Assembly: GCA_036170795.1 (NCBI GenBank)
Contig: JAVHPX010000033.1
Location: 1 to 12,970, forward strand
DNA from: UBA8515 sp036170795
GTDB lineage: Bacteria > Patescibacteriota > Minisyncoccia > Phycocordibacterales > UBA9973
DNA length: 12,970 nucleotides
Direction of reading: 5' to 3'
Shown: piece after piece, positions 1 through 7,952 of the stretch
Layout: each line of letters starts with the position of its first letter
Position numbering within the stretch: position 1 is the first letter of the stretch
Position numbers and translations under genes: made by a program
Notes under the pieces: generated by a model
What the model was told of the DNA's origin: nothing
Database searches by the model: none
What the model saw: the letters and a program-made list of their open reading frames with translations, nothing else

Positions 1-1212
1 GGTGGTTTTGGAGGACTTTATACTTATAAAGGTTTGTATAAGTATTTTCATCATAGTGAGATAGATATTACAATTATAAATCGTAATAATTATTTTCTTT
101 TTACGCCACTTCTTCATGAAGTAGCAACAGGTGGTATTGCTCATCATCAAGTTGTTGAATCAATTCGTCAAATAATATATAAAACAAATGACCATCTTCA
201 TATTGCTGAAGTAATATCTGTTGATTGTAAAAATCAAATAGTAAAGACAGATATTAGTGAATTTAATTATGATATATTGGTAGTTGCTCTCGGTGCAACG
301 ACAAACTTTTTTAATGCACCTGGGGCAGAAAAATATTGTTTTGTTTTAAAAGATTTGCATGATGCTGTTAAACTACGTGGGAATTTGATTTCCTCATTTG
401 AAAAAGCTTCAGAAATAAAAGATGAAGAAGAACGTAAAAAAGCATTATCATTTGCAGTTATTGGTGGAGGACCAACAGGAGTGGAAGTTGTATCTGAAAT
501 TTCTGAATTATTTAATGATACATTACTTCGTTATTATCATTCTACAATAAAACCAAGCGATGTATCTTTGTATTTAATAAATAGAGATAAAGAAATATTG
601 TTACCATTTCCTCCTTCTTTGCGTACTAATGCCCTTAAAATTTTACAAAAAAAGGGTGTAAAAGTTATGTTGAATACTGCAGTAAAAGAAATTAAATCTG
701 ATGAAATTGTATTTAGTGATGATTCTATTCTACCAGTTAGTCATGTTGTGTGGACAGCAGGCGTCAAGCCGAATTTGCCTACTTTTGTAGATTCATTAAT
801 TCTTGATGATTGGGGTCGTATAGTTGTTAATCCATTGTTACAGACATTAAAATATAAAAATATATTTGTTATTGGCGATATTGCAAGCGTAAATGATCTA
901 GACGGTAAACCCTTGCCTATGCTTGCTCAAATAGCCGTAAAACAAGGACTTCATACTGGCCAGAATATTTGGAATTTGGTCAATGATAGAAATTTGTTAC
1001 CTTTTTCTTATAAATCAAAAGGAGTGCTTGCTTCACTTGGTCGTTGGCAGGCTGTTGCTGATATTGGGGGCTTATACTTATCTGGCCCTTTTGCTTGGTT
1101 TATCTGGAGGACTATATATCTTTTTAAATTTTTATCTAATTCTAAAAAAGTTAAAATTGTAGTTGATTGGACTATTAATATATTTTATCCACGAGATATA
1201 ACTAAAGCATAA
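1..1212 (+). CDS. ndh: Type II NADH dehydrogenase (NDH-2), 5' partial
   Basis: This is a single-subunit FAD enzyme that oxidises NADH and reduces quinone at the inner face of the cytoplasmic membrane without pumping protons. The reading frame is open from base 1. The first codons give GGFGGLYTYKGLYKYF, the end of the N-terminal FAD-binding GxGxxG fold, so the true start lies upstream and the TTG at 34 is not the start. Further along are FTPLLHEVATGG (typical of NDH-2), the NADH-binding GGGPTGVE at 463-486, the second FAD-contact IGDIA at 871-885, and KPLPMLAQIAVKQG around 907-948. The C-terminal part (GRWQAVADIGGLYLSG, then WFIWRTIYLFKFL) matches the membrane-associated tail of NDH-2. Only a few N-terminal residues appear to be missing. 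The stop is one base before the next gene, indicating an operon. The family is confident; the physiological electron acceptor is inferred. Confidence 0.92.
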   Translation, partial: GGFGGLYTYKGLYKYFHHSEIDITIINRNNYFLFTPLLHEVATGGIAHHQVVESIRQIIYKTNDHLHIAEVISVDCKNQIVKTDISEFNYDILVVALGATTNFFNAPGAEKYCFVLKDLHDAVKLRGNLISSFEKASEIKDEEERKKALSFAVIGGGPTGVEVVSEISELFNDTLLRYYHSTIKPSDVSLYLINRDKEILLPFPPSLRTNALKILQKKGVKVMLNTAVKEIKSDEIVFSDDSILPVSHVVWTAGVKPNLPTFVDSLILDDWGRIVVNPLLQTLKYKNIFVIGDIASVNDLDGKPLPMLAQIAVKQGLHTGQNIWNLVNDRNLLPFSYKSKGVLASLGRWQAVADIGGLYLSGPFAWFIWRTIYLFKFLSNSKKVKIVVDWTINIFYPRDITKA

Positions 1213-1213
1213 T

Positions 1214-1945
1214 ATGTCCGCTCGACTCCACAAAATAATAAATTCTGGATCAGGTAGTCATCAAGGTAGTGTATGGGATCGTGAATATCAGAATCCAAAA
1301 TTTGTCACCAAGAATGATGAACCACAAGCAGATACGTTGCGTTTCCTAAAGTTTCTAAAAAAAGAACAAAAGTATATAGTTGAAAATCGAATTATTTTAG
1401 ACCTTGGTTGTGGTATCGGTCGTAATGCGAATTACCTATCTTTAAAAGGTAATTTAGTTATAGGAATAGATATTTCCAAAGTAGCACTAGCTATCGCCCG
1501 ATTGCGTGCTATAAGCTCAGGAGCTGTTGTTGATTATAGAATAGGAGACATAGGTCAGGCTTATGGTATAAATGATAAATCTGTAGATATTATTCTTGAT
1601 GTTACTTCTTCAAATTCTTTGAATGAAAAAGGAAGAGAAAGATATTTAAGTGAAGCGCATAGAGTTTTGAAAGATGGAGGATACTTTTTTGTACGTGCAC
1701 TTGCTCGCGATGGCAATAAAAATGTAAAGAATCTATTAAAGCAAAATCATGGCAAAGAATATGATACATATGTGATAAAAGAAATAGGTTTGATTGAAAG
1801 AGTATTTAGTAAAGAAGATTTTATAAAAATGTATGGAGCATTTTTTACGATTCTTTCATTAGAAAAAAAAACAAGCTATACTACGTTTAATAATCGTATT
1901 TATAAACGAGATTATTGGTTAGCTTATTTACAAAATAGTTTATAA
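1214..1945 (+). CDS. Class I SAM-dependent methyltransferase
   Basis: A 243-aa protein with a Rossmann-type methyltransferase core. Motif I is LDLGCGIGR at residues 62-70, the acidic motif is GIDIS at 84-88, and a post-core segment reads EAHRVLKDGGYFFVRA around 147-162, matching strands 4-5 of Methyltransf_11/25-type enzymes. The N-terminal WDREYQNPKF and the C-terminal YWLAYL resemble small-molecule or peptide methyltransferases rather than rRNA or DNA enzymes, since no NPPY motif is seen. The substrate cannot be told from sequence. The ATG follows the NDH-2 stop after one base, so the genes are probably translationally coupled. No Shine-Dalgarno sequence is visible. It could be a quinone-modifying enzyme given its partner, but that is only a guess from context. 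Confidence 0.85.
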   Translation: MSARLHKIINSGSGSHQGSVWDREYQNPKFVTKNDEPQADTLRFLKFLKKEQKYIVENRIILDLGCGIGRNANYLSLKGNLVIGIDISKVALAIARLRAISSGAVVDYRIGDIGQAYGINDKSVDIILDVTSSNSLNEKGRERYLSEAHRVLKDGGYFFVRALARDGNKNVKNLLKQNHGKEYDTYVIKEIGLIERVFSKEDFIKMYGAFFTILSLEKKTSYTTFNNRIYKRDYWLAYLQNSL

Positions 1946-1959
1946 AAATAAATAAATAT

Positions 1960-2667
1960 ATGTCACAAATTAAGACAAAAGAAGAGATTATAAAAATAAA
2001 GAGAGCATGTAAAATAACTGATGCTATTTTTTCATTAATCTTGAGGCAAGGCCTAAAGAGTATGACTGAAATGGAACTTAGAGATTTTATTCTGATGCAA
2101 ATAAAAAAAAGAGGTTTGAAGCCAAGTTTTAAACCGATAGTAACTTCAGGTCCTCATGCTGGCAATGAAATCCATCCATTTAATCCCACAAATAAAAAGC
2201 TTTCTGGTTTTGTCATTATCGATTTTGGTGTTGTATATCAGAGGTATATGTCAGATATGACACGGACTATTTATGTCGGTACTACAAATCAAAAGGAAAA
2301 AGATATTTATCATAAACTACTCGCTTCACAAATCGGAGCTATCAAAATGGGTAAAATAGGAACAAGATGTAGTGATTTAGATTTGTATGTTAGAGAGTTT
2401 CTTGGTAAAGATAAAAAATATTTTATCCATACTCTTGGTCATGGAGTAGGAACGAAAATCCATGAATCTCCTCGACTTTATTACAAGAAAACTCGCCCTA
2501 AATTAAAAGAGAATATGGTTATTACTATTGAACCAGGTTTATATATAAAAAATAAATTAGGAATGCGTATAGAGGATACTTGTCTTATCACGAAAAAAGG
2601 ATGTTTACTTTTGACAAAATCTTCAAAAGAATTAATTATTTTTCACCAATCTGCTGGCGCCACATAG
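1960..2667 (+). CDS. M24 family metallopeptidase (Xaa-Pro aminopeptidase/dipeptidase-type catalytic domain)
   Basis: A 235-aa pita-bread-fold peptidase. All five dinuclear metal ligands are in place: D88 (IIDFG), D99 (SDMTRT), H161 (LGHGVG), E191 (TIEPG) and E205 (RIEDT), with the proline-substrate histidines H72 (EIHPF) and H168 (IHESP). The SGPHAGNEIHP segment and HGVGTKIHESPRL are closer to PepP/PepQ (Xaa-Pro peptidases) than to methionine aminopeptidase. The protein is only the catalytic half: the roughly 120-200 residue N-terminal creatinase-like domain of PepP/PepQ is absent. It is third in the operon, 14 bp after the methyltransferase. Its last 32 bp overlap the end of the convergent ABC transporter gene. 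It probably removes N-terminal residues ahead of proline in short peptides; a methionine aminopeptidase role is less likely but not excluded. Confidence 0.85.
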   Translation: MSQIKTKEEIIKIKRACKITDAIFSLILRQGLKSMTEMELRDFILMQIKKRGLKPSFKPIVTSGPHAGNEIHPFNPTNKKLSGFVIIDFGVVYQRYMSDMTRTIYVGTTNQKEKDIYHKLLASQIGAIKMGKIGTRCSDLDLYVREFLGKDKKYFIHTLGHGVGTKIHESPRLYYKKTRPKLKENMVITIEPGLYIKNKLGMRIEDTCLITKKGCLLLTKSSKELIIFHQSAGAT

Positions 2668-4375
2668 CAGTGTAGAGACCTTTTTGGTCAATGAGTTGTG
2701 AATGGGAGCCATTTTCGATAATCAACCCCTTTTCTAATACGTAAATACGATCAGCATGCATTATTGTAGATAATCTATGAGCAATAAGTATAGTGATTTG
2801 TTCTTTGGCCTTACTGATTGATTGTATGGTTTTTGATATTTCTTCTTCAGTAATAGAATCAAGAGAACTTGTCGCTTCATCAAATACTAATAATTTTGGT
2901 TTGCGTAAAAGTGCTCTTGCTATAGAAAGGCGTTGTTTTTCACCACCAGAAACTTTGACTCCACCTTCACCAATGAGGGTATCGATACCTTTCTCTGCAC
3001 GAGCAAGTAGTGATTGGCAAGATGCTTTATCAAGTGCATCTATACACATCTCATCTGTGGCATTGGGATTTACGAACAACAAATTTTCTCGAATTGTACC
3101 GGCAAAGAGTTGGGTGTCTTGTGTGACAAAACCAATTTGAGTGCGTACCGTATCTATATCTATTTTTTTGTAAGAAACATTATTATATATAATATCTCCA
3201 TGAAATGGTTGGTATAAACCGACAATAAGCTTCACAAGAGTAGTCTTGCCTGAACCTGACGGACCAACGAAAGCAATAGTTTCTCCTTTTTTAACATTAA
3301 ATGATACACCACTGAGTGCTTCTGTAGTTGCTGATTTATGTTTGAAAATAATATCTTTAAATGAAAGTGATTCAATGGTATTAATACTAATTGCACCTTT
3401 TGGTTTCTTTTCAGTTGGAGTTTCAATAATCCTCTTGAAATTCTCAAGAGACGCTTGACTCTCTCTGTATGTACCAATAATATTTCCAAGTTCTTGAAGT
3501 GGTTGAAATAAAAAGAATGAGTAAATCCAAAGAGAGAAAAATTCACCGAAAGTAATCTTTTGAGAGAAAATTAAATAAAGCATTACGAAAAGTATAGTAG
3601 TTCGAACAAAGTTTACAATAGTCCCTTGTACGAACGCTAGACTTCTCACATACTTCACTTTTTTTAATTCGAGGATTAATATTTTCTCGGTTGTATTATT
3701 TAGACGATTTATTTCTTGTTCTGAAAGGCCAAGACTTTTTACAAGTTCAATATTACGAAGTGATTCAGTGGTAGCACCAGCAAGTGCTGCAGTTTCGATA
3801 AAAATATTTTGTTGAACTTTTTTAATTTTACGCGAGAGTACTAAACTTACTCCACCTATAAGAGGAATAGTCATAAGATAAAGGGGAGCGATGGGCCAGT
3901 ATATTTTGGCTGCATATATTATTACAAAAGTAAAACCAACAATTGAAATAAAAACGACATTGATAAGAGAGCTAATAAGTGTTTGACTATCTGTACGAGC
4001 TTTCTGTATTTTTCCTAAAGTTTCGCCACTACGTTCATCTTCGAATTGTTGATAGGGAAGCTCGAGTGAGTGTTTGATACCATCAGCATACATTTCTGCC
4101 CCAATACGTTGAGTGATTGTATTTACATAAAAATCTTGGAAGTTCTTTGCGACTCGTGACACAAATGCTACTCCAACAGCAGCTCCAAGGAGCAAACCAA
4201 CTCCTTTAACAAATTGAGGGAATGTATACTGGTTAAATTTTGTAGCGTATCCGTCAATAACATGTCGAAAGATGAGTGGATCAAGAAGTGAAAAGACTTG
4301 GTTGATAGTTGCAAGACCTAATGAAATGATAAGGATTTTTTTGTATTTTTTAAGATATGAATATAATATTTGCAT
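2636..4375 (-). CDS. ABC exporter, fused transmembrane and ATPase domains (MsbA/MdlB/LmrA type)
   Basis: A 579-aa half-transporter with an N-terminal type IV exporter membrane domain (about residues 1-300, with hydrophobic segments near 15-35, 55-75, 130-180 and 245-290) and a C-terminal nucleotide-binding domain. The Walker A motif GPSGSGKT begins at about residue 371, the ABC signature VSGGEKQR at about 475, Walker B/D-loop LLVFDEATSSLD at about 495, and the switch histidine is in IAHRLST near 535. Such proteins act as homodimers, or as heterodimers with a second half, to export lipids, drugs or peptides; the substrate cannot be told. There is no second half-transporter beside it, which favours a homodimer. 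It is transcribed alone from a promoter in the 4376-4390 region. Its 3' end overlaps the convergent M24 gene, leaving no room for an ordinary terminator between them. Confidence 0.93.
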   Translation of the reverse strand: MQILYSYLKKYKKILIISLGLATINQVFSLLDPLIFRHVIDGYATKFNQYTFPQFVKGVGLLLGAAVGVAFVSRVAKNFQDFYVNTITQRIGAEMYADGIKHSLELPYQQFEDERSGETLGKIQKARTDSQTLISSLINVVFISIVGFTFVIIYAAKIYWPIAPLYLMTIPLIGGVSLVLSRKIKKVQQNIFIETAALAGATTESLRNIELVKSLGLSEQEINRLNNTTEKILILELKKVKYVRSLAFVQGTIVNFVRTTILFVMLYLIFSQKITFGEFFSLWIYSFFLFQPLQELGNIIGTYRESQASLENFKRIIETPTEKKPKGAISINTIESLSFKDIIFKHKSATTEALSGVSFNVKKGETIAFVGPSGSGKTTLVKLIVGLYQPFHGDIIYNNVSYKKIDIDTVRTQIGFVTQDTQLFAGTIRENLLFVNPNATDEMCIDALDKASCQSLLARAEKGIDTLIGEGGVKVSGGEKQRLSIARALLRKPKLLVFDEATSSLDSITEEEISKTIQSISKAKEQITILIAHRLSTIMHADRIYVLEKGLIIENGSHSQLIDQKGLYTAMWRQQIGEK

Positions 4376-4381
4376 AATAAA

Positions 4382-4390
4382 ATTATACCA
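4382..4390 (-). promoter_or_regulatory. Extended -10 promoter of the ABC exporter gene, predicted leaderless
   Basis: Read on the minus strand this is TGGTATAAT, a perfect -10 hexamer (4387 to 4382) with an extended TGn. The hexamer is followed by six bases and then the ATG at 4375. A transcription start seven bases after the hexamer would fall exactly on the A of the ATG. No convincing -35 hexamer is seen. Confidence 0.65.
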
Positions 4391-4402
4391 TAAAAATATA
4401 AA

Positions 4403-4431
4403 TTGACATTGATCTCTATATATGCTTTAAT
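4403..4431 (+). promoter_or_regulatory. Sigma-70-type promoter of the 123-aa gene
   Basis: TTGACA (4403-4408) is followed, after exactly 17 bp, by TTTAAT (4426-4431) with an extended TGC just before it. The start of transcription is expected near 4438, giving a leader of about 17 bases, the longest inferred here. It is divergent from the exporter promoter in the same 79-bp gap. Confidence 0.75.
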
Positions 4432-4454
4432 AAGATAAACAAAAATTAAAAGTT

Positions 4455-4826
4455 ATGAAAAAGATTATAATAATGTTGTCAGATGAATATGACAATTTTG
4501 CGACGAAAACGTCTTTAATTTCTAATTTAGGTAAATTCTTTGACCTAAGATTTATTAATTATCATGATTTTGACGATAAGAATTTAAAAAACTGTGATGG
4601 TTACTATTTCCACGAAATAGATACTAAAATTCTCGATAAAGAAGTTGATGATACAACATCATTTCATAACAACATTCTTGGTATGAAACTCTACTTGCAA
4701 CTAAAAAGCCTGAGTAAGAGAGTTCTGGCATCAGAAATGTTTTTTTCATTTGAAGAAAAAGAAGGTGTATTTATGTTTGGTAATTTCAGTCAATTACCTG
4801 AAAAGTTTAAAAAATTTTTTATTTAG
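4455..4826 (+). CDS. Hypothetical protein, 123 aa
   Basis: I do not recognise this family. The protein is predicted to be soluble, with no signal peptide or long hydrophobic segment. It starts MKKIIIMLSDEYDNF, like the first strand of a Rossmann-type or flavodoxin-like fold, and it is rich in Asp, Phe and Lys with an acidic middle (IDTKILDKEVDDTT). No catalytic motif or cysteine pair is visible. It is a single-gene unit with its own well-formed promoter upstream and an intrinsic terminator 17 bp after the stop, which argues that it is a real, independently expressed gene. Codon use matches its neighbours. No function is proposed. Confidence 0.75.
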   Translation: MKKIIIMLSDEYDNFATKTSLISNLGKFFDLRFINYHDFDDKNLKNCDGYYFHEIDTKILDKEVDDTTSFHNNILGMKLYLQLKSLSKRVLASEMFFSFEEKEGVFMFGNFSQLPEKFKKFFI

Positions 4827-4843
4827 TAGATAATCCTAAAATT

Positions 4844-4880
4844 AAGGCTAATGTTTTATAACATTAGCCTTTTCTTTTTA
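4844..4880 (+). terminator. Rho-independent terminator
   Basis: A perfect 12-bp stem AAGGCTAATGTT (4844-4855) pairs with AACATTAGCCTT (4860-4871) around a TTAT loop and is followed by TTCTTTTTA. It ends the 123-aa gene and insulates it from the helicase gene that starts 30 bp further on. Confidence 0.9.
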
Positions 4881-4894
4881 TTCATATCTCGAGG

Positions 4895-4900
4895 TATAAT
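4895..4900 (+). promoter_or_regulatory. -10 box of the helicase-nuclease gene
   Basis: A perfect TATAAT whose last base is nine bases before the ATG at 4910, predicting a leader of about three bases. The -35 region would fall in the T-tract of the preceding terminator and has no good hexamer. Confidence 0.6.
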
Positions 4901-4909
4901 AAACAGATA

Positions 4910-7891
4910 ATGAATAAATATTTTGATGAAGCATATAATAATCTAAATAAAGCACAAAAAGAAGCTGTGGATACTATCGATGGTCCTGTGATGGTAGTGG
5001 CAGGACCTGGTACTGGCAAGACACAAGTTCTTGCTCTTCGTATAGCATATATTCTCATTAAAACCGATATTGGTGCAAATGGTATTTTGTGTTTAACTTT
5101 TACAAACAGTGGTGTTCAAGCAATGCGAGAGCGTTTAAAGAAATACATTGGTAATGAAGCTCTTGAGATTAAAATTTCAACTTTTCATAGCTTTGCGCAA
5201 ACATTAGTAGAAAAATATTTTGAACTTCTTGATCTTGAATTAATGCCTAAACTTCTCGACGAACAGGCTTCAGTATTACTTTTTGATGATATTTTACATA
5301 ATAATGATTGGGAGTATCTTAGACCTCGAAATAATCCGAGCCAATATTTTAATGATTTAAAATCATTAATTTCACTTTTGAAACGAGAACATATAAGCTC
5401 GTATGATTTTGGTGAGATGGTAAAAAAAGAAATTGTCAATATTGAAAATGATGAGAATAATATTTCGAGTCGTGGTGAATCCAAAGGTCATCTCAAAAAA
5501 GAAGCACAGACAAAAATAGAATCACTAAAACGTTCAAAAGAAACAGTAACATTTTTTGCATTATACGAACAACAAAAAAAAGATCGTGGATATATGGATT
5601 ATGATGATATGTTGTCATATGCACTTGAAATTATACAATTGTCAGACGATGTTAGGTATACTCTTCAAGAAGAGAATCAGTATGTTCTTATTGATGAACA
5701 CCAAGATTCAAGTGGTATTCAAAATGAGTTTCTAAAAGCTATTTGGGGAGATATTGATCGCCCAAATATTTTTGTTGTTGGTGATGACCGTCAGCTTATC
5801 TATGGATTTGGTGGAGCATCTATATCGTATTTTGAAGAATTTAAACATGTATTTGGTAAAGCTCATCTTGTAACACTTGTCGAGAATTATCGTTCGACTC
5901 AGACTATTCTAGATACAGCAGATGCACTTTTACAAAGTAGTTTGGCTTCTGGTGCTCTTAAAAGTAATACTAAAGATATACATGATATTATGTTATATCC
6001 ATGTGAATATGAAAGAGACGAAATACTTTTAGCTGGTAAATTATTTAAAGATAAGATGATAAGTGGTGTTTTAGCAGAGGAATGCGCATTACTTGTCCCG
6101 AAGAATAAAAATGTTCGGTCAGCTGTTCGTATTTTGCGTGATATGGGTTTACCTGTACAAACAAAAAACAATACATCATTCTTTGATCTTAGTGAAACAC
6201 AGATTTTTAAAACATTACTCAATGTAATTGCTAACCCTTATGATGCTGTATCTATTGGAGAATTATTGTTTGCACCAACTTCAGGTATTGCTCCACTTGA
6301 AGCTCATGCATTTATTCATAGTATTAAGATTCGTAATTTATCACTGGTTGATTTGACCTCATATACTAATACAAAGAATATTAAAGAAAATCTTTTTTCT
6401 GAAACAAATCCAATACGAATGCTTGGTAAAAATATTGAATCATGGATAAACATATCTACAACAACAGATTTATATACGCTCATTCAGACGATTGGTCGAG
6501 ATTATTTTATTGATAAAGCTAAAGATCATGAAAGTTTAATTAGTCGAGTTGAAATTATACGGACATATTTACATCTAGCATTGTCTCATATTGAGAAATA
6601 CCCGCATTCAACACTTCTAGAATTTATAGCTTATATAGATAGACTAAAATCTTACAATCACCATATTCCGCTTGCTATTATCGGAGGGAGTAAGGGTATC
6701 AATGTTATGACTCTTCATAGTTCAAAAGGTCTTGAATTTGAAGTTGTTCATATCGCTCACATGAACGAGAGCACTCTTATGAATGGTAAACATCGAGGAT
6801 TTATTCTTCCAGAATCAATTGAGAATCTGGTTGAATCTAAAGATGAACTCACTGCTAAAAGAGAATTGTATGTCGCCCTGACACGTGCCAAGAGATTTTG
6901 CTCACTTTCATATGCAGTAGAATCTCTTACTGGTGCACCACTTGTTGTAGCCCATATAATATCTGATTTACAAGATACCCATATTACATCAAAAATGATA
7001 CAAGATTCTATTAATATAATTACTAGTGATAATCCCAAAGCATATGTAGAAAGTAATCAACAAGAAAAATCTATTGGTCTTTTTGAACTTACACAGATTA
7101 TATCGAAAGAATATACAGATAAGAATGTATCAGTAACGTTACTAAATAATTTTTTTGAATGTCCATGGAAATGGTATTTTAGTAGTTTCTTGCAATTACC
7201 AACACCTAAAACAGAGAGTCTTATTTTAGGTACGATAGTACATGCTGGTATTGAAAATATTCTTAAAAATAAAATTAATCCAACAGCAGAAATAATTGAA
7301 AATATTATAATAACATCATTGGACCATGAACTTATTCGTGAAAAGTTGCTACGCGCTCGATTAGATAAAAATGCAAAAATAATTCTTAATAATTGGATTA
7401 AAAATTATTACCCGCATATAAATAAAAATTATACAACTGAGCGGTCAGTATCTTACTATGATAAGTCACTGTCACATTTGAAAATGTATGGAAAGATTGA
7501 CCTTACAGAGAATTTAGAGGAAGGTATTATGGTTACTGATTTTAAAACTGGTAATTCAAAAACCAAAGGTATGATAGAAAAACGCGATGATGATGGCCGG
7601 CTCAGTCCGCTTCTTCGTCAGCTTGCGATGTACTCATACTTACTGACTGGTCAGAAGGTGATTTCCTCACGGTTACTTTTTTTAGAAGAAGATCCTAAAG
7701 ATAAGAATGCTACCTATACTACAAATATTACTGACGAAGAAATTGATTTATTGATGCGTGATATCCGTGAGTATGATGAGGCTATGTCATCAGGATCTTG
7801 GGTAAATCGTAAATGTAATTTTAAAACATATGGTCAAGATCCTGATTGTCCTTACTGTAAACGTGCAAAAATCTATCAACAGACTCTTTAG
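4910..7891 (+). CDS. UvrD/Rep-family (SF1A) helicase fused to a PD-(D/E)XK nuclease with Fe-S cluster
   Basis: A 993-aa ATP-dependent DNA helicase-nuclease, probably for double-strand end processing or repair. Helicase motifs in order: Walker A GPGTGKT at 32-38 (K37), motif II DEHQD near 262-266 (usually DEFQD), motif III VGDDRQLIYGFGGAS, motif IV ENYRST, motif V MTLHSSKGLEFE, motif VI YVALTRAKRF. After about residue 740 comes a RecB/AddB/Cas4-type nuclease: H778, D864 (GKIDL), D877-x-K879 (TDFKTG) and Q904-x3-Y908. Four cysteines, C751 (FECPW) and C969, C980, C983 at the C-terminus, have the split 1+3 layout of the iron-staple 4Fe-4S cluster in AddB and Cas4. All nuclease residues are intact, so it should be active. 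No AddB or RecC partner is next to it. It is a single-gene unit between a terminator and the RAYT cassette. The stop lies within a repeat shared with the region after pheT. Confidence 0.93.
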   Translation: MNKYFDEAYNNLNKAQKEAVDTIDGPVMVVAGPGTGKTQVLALRIAYILIKTDIGANGILCLTFTNSGVQAMRERLKKYIGNEALEIKISTFHSFAQTLVEKYFELLDLELMPKLLDEQASVLLFDDILHNNDWEYLRPRNNPSQYFNDLKSLISLLKREHISSYDFGEMVKKEIVNIENDENNISSRGESKGHLKKEAQTKIESLKRSKETVTFFALYEQQKKDRGYMDYDDMLSYALEIIQLSDDVRYTLQEENQYVLIDEHQDSSGIQNEFLKAIWGDIDRPNIFVVGDDRQLIYGFGGASISYFEEFKHVFGKAHLVTLVENYRSTQTILDTADALLQSSLASGALKSNTKDIHDIMLYPCEYERDEILLAGKLFKDKMISGVLAEECALLVPKNKNVRSAVRILRDMGLPVQTKNNTSFFDLSETQIFKTLLNVIANPYDAVSIGELLFAPTSGIAPLEAHAFIHSIKIRNLSLVDLTSYTNTKNIKENLFSETNPIRMLGKNIESWINISTTTDLYTLIQTIGRDYFIDKAKDHESLISRVEIIRTYLHLALSHIEKYPHSTLLEFIAYIDRLKSYNHHIPLAIIGGSKGINVMTLHSSKGLEFEVVHIAHMNESTLMNGKHRGFILPESIENLVESKDELTAKRELYVALTRAKRFCSLSYAVESLTGAPLVVAHIISDLQDTHITSKMIQDSINIITSDNPKAYVESNQQEKSIGLFELTQIISKEYTDKNVSVTLLNNFFECPWKWYFSSFLQLPTPKTESLILGTIVHAGIENILKNKINPTAEIIENIIITSLDHELIREKLLRARLDKNAKIILNNWIKNYYPHINKNYTTERSVSYYDKSLSHLKMYGKIDLTENLEEGIMVTDFKTGNSKTKGMIEKRDDDGRLSPLLRQLAMYSYLLTGQKVISSRLLFLEEDPKDKNATYTTNITDEEIDLLMRDIREYDEAMSSGSWVNRKCNFKTYGQDPDCPYCKRAKIYQQTL

Positions 7892-7898
7892 GCCTTGC
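7880..7898 (+). repeat. Head repeat next to palindrome copy 1
   Basis: CAGACTCTTTAGGCCTTGC covers the helicase stop codon. Its first 14 bases are identical to 11532-11545 after pheT, where they also precede a copy of the 27-bp palindrome (head-to-palindrome offset 27 bp here, 31 bp there). Its complement (bases 7881-7898) matches 11545-11562 with one mismatch in 18, and bases 7883-7898 match 2046-2061 in the M24 gene on the opposite strand over 16 bp. Confidence 0.6.
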
Positions 7899-7899
7899 A

Positions 7900-7934
7900 T
7901 ACCACACTACCACACAGGATTATCCTGTGTGGTA
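7900..7934 (-). repeat. REP-like palindrome, copy 1 (long form)
   Basis: A perfect inverted repeat with arms TACCACACAGGAT (7908-7920) and its complement (7922-7934) around a single T. An extra TACCACAC (7900-7907) on the outer side makes a 35-bp unit identical, in inverted orientation, to copy 4. It lies 18 bp before the transposase ATG. There is no T-tract on either side, so it is not a standard terminator. Orientation is assigned by the central base (T here, A in copies 2 and 4). Confidence 0.9.
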
Positions 7935-7943
7935 TGTTATAAT
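7935..7943 (+). promoter_or_regulatory. Extended -10 promoter of the RAYT gene
   Basis: TGTTATAAT (perfect hexamer 7938-7943 with extended TGn) directly abuts the right arm of palindrome copy 1. The expected start near 7950 leaves a leader of about three bases. Any -35 contact would lie inside the palindrome, so a protein bound there could repress expression; that is inference. Confidence 0.6.
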
Positions 7944-7952
7944 AAAAAAATT

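Noticed and set aside
34..36. TTG as start codon of the NADH dehydrogenase
   Set aside because: The frame is open to base 1 and the preceding codons encode the FAD-binding glycine motif, so the gene starts outside the window.
463..486. GGGPTG in the NADH dehydrogenase as another copy of the PTRGPE-type element
   Set aside because: It is the canonical NADH-binding motif and has no palindromic flanks.
1960..2667. Methionine aminopeptidase (map)
   Set aside because: Metal ligands are shared by the whole M24 family, but the SGPHAGNEIHP and IHESPRL regions fit Xaa-Pro peptidases better.
7908..7934. Palindrome copy 1 as an intrinsic terminator of the helicase gene
   Set aside because: There is no T-tract on either strand and the same sequence recurs in other contexts, including inside a coding region.
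7830..7952. Upstream-extended start of the RAYT gene overlapping the helicase
   Set aside because: The extra 41 residues are out-of-frame helicase and palindrome sequence; the ATG at 7953 follows a -10 box and gives the family N-terminus.
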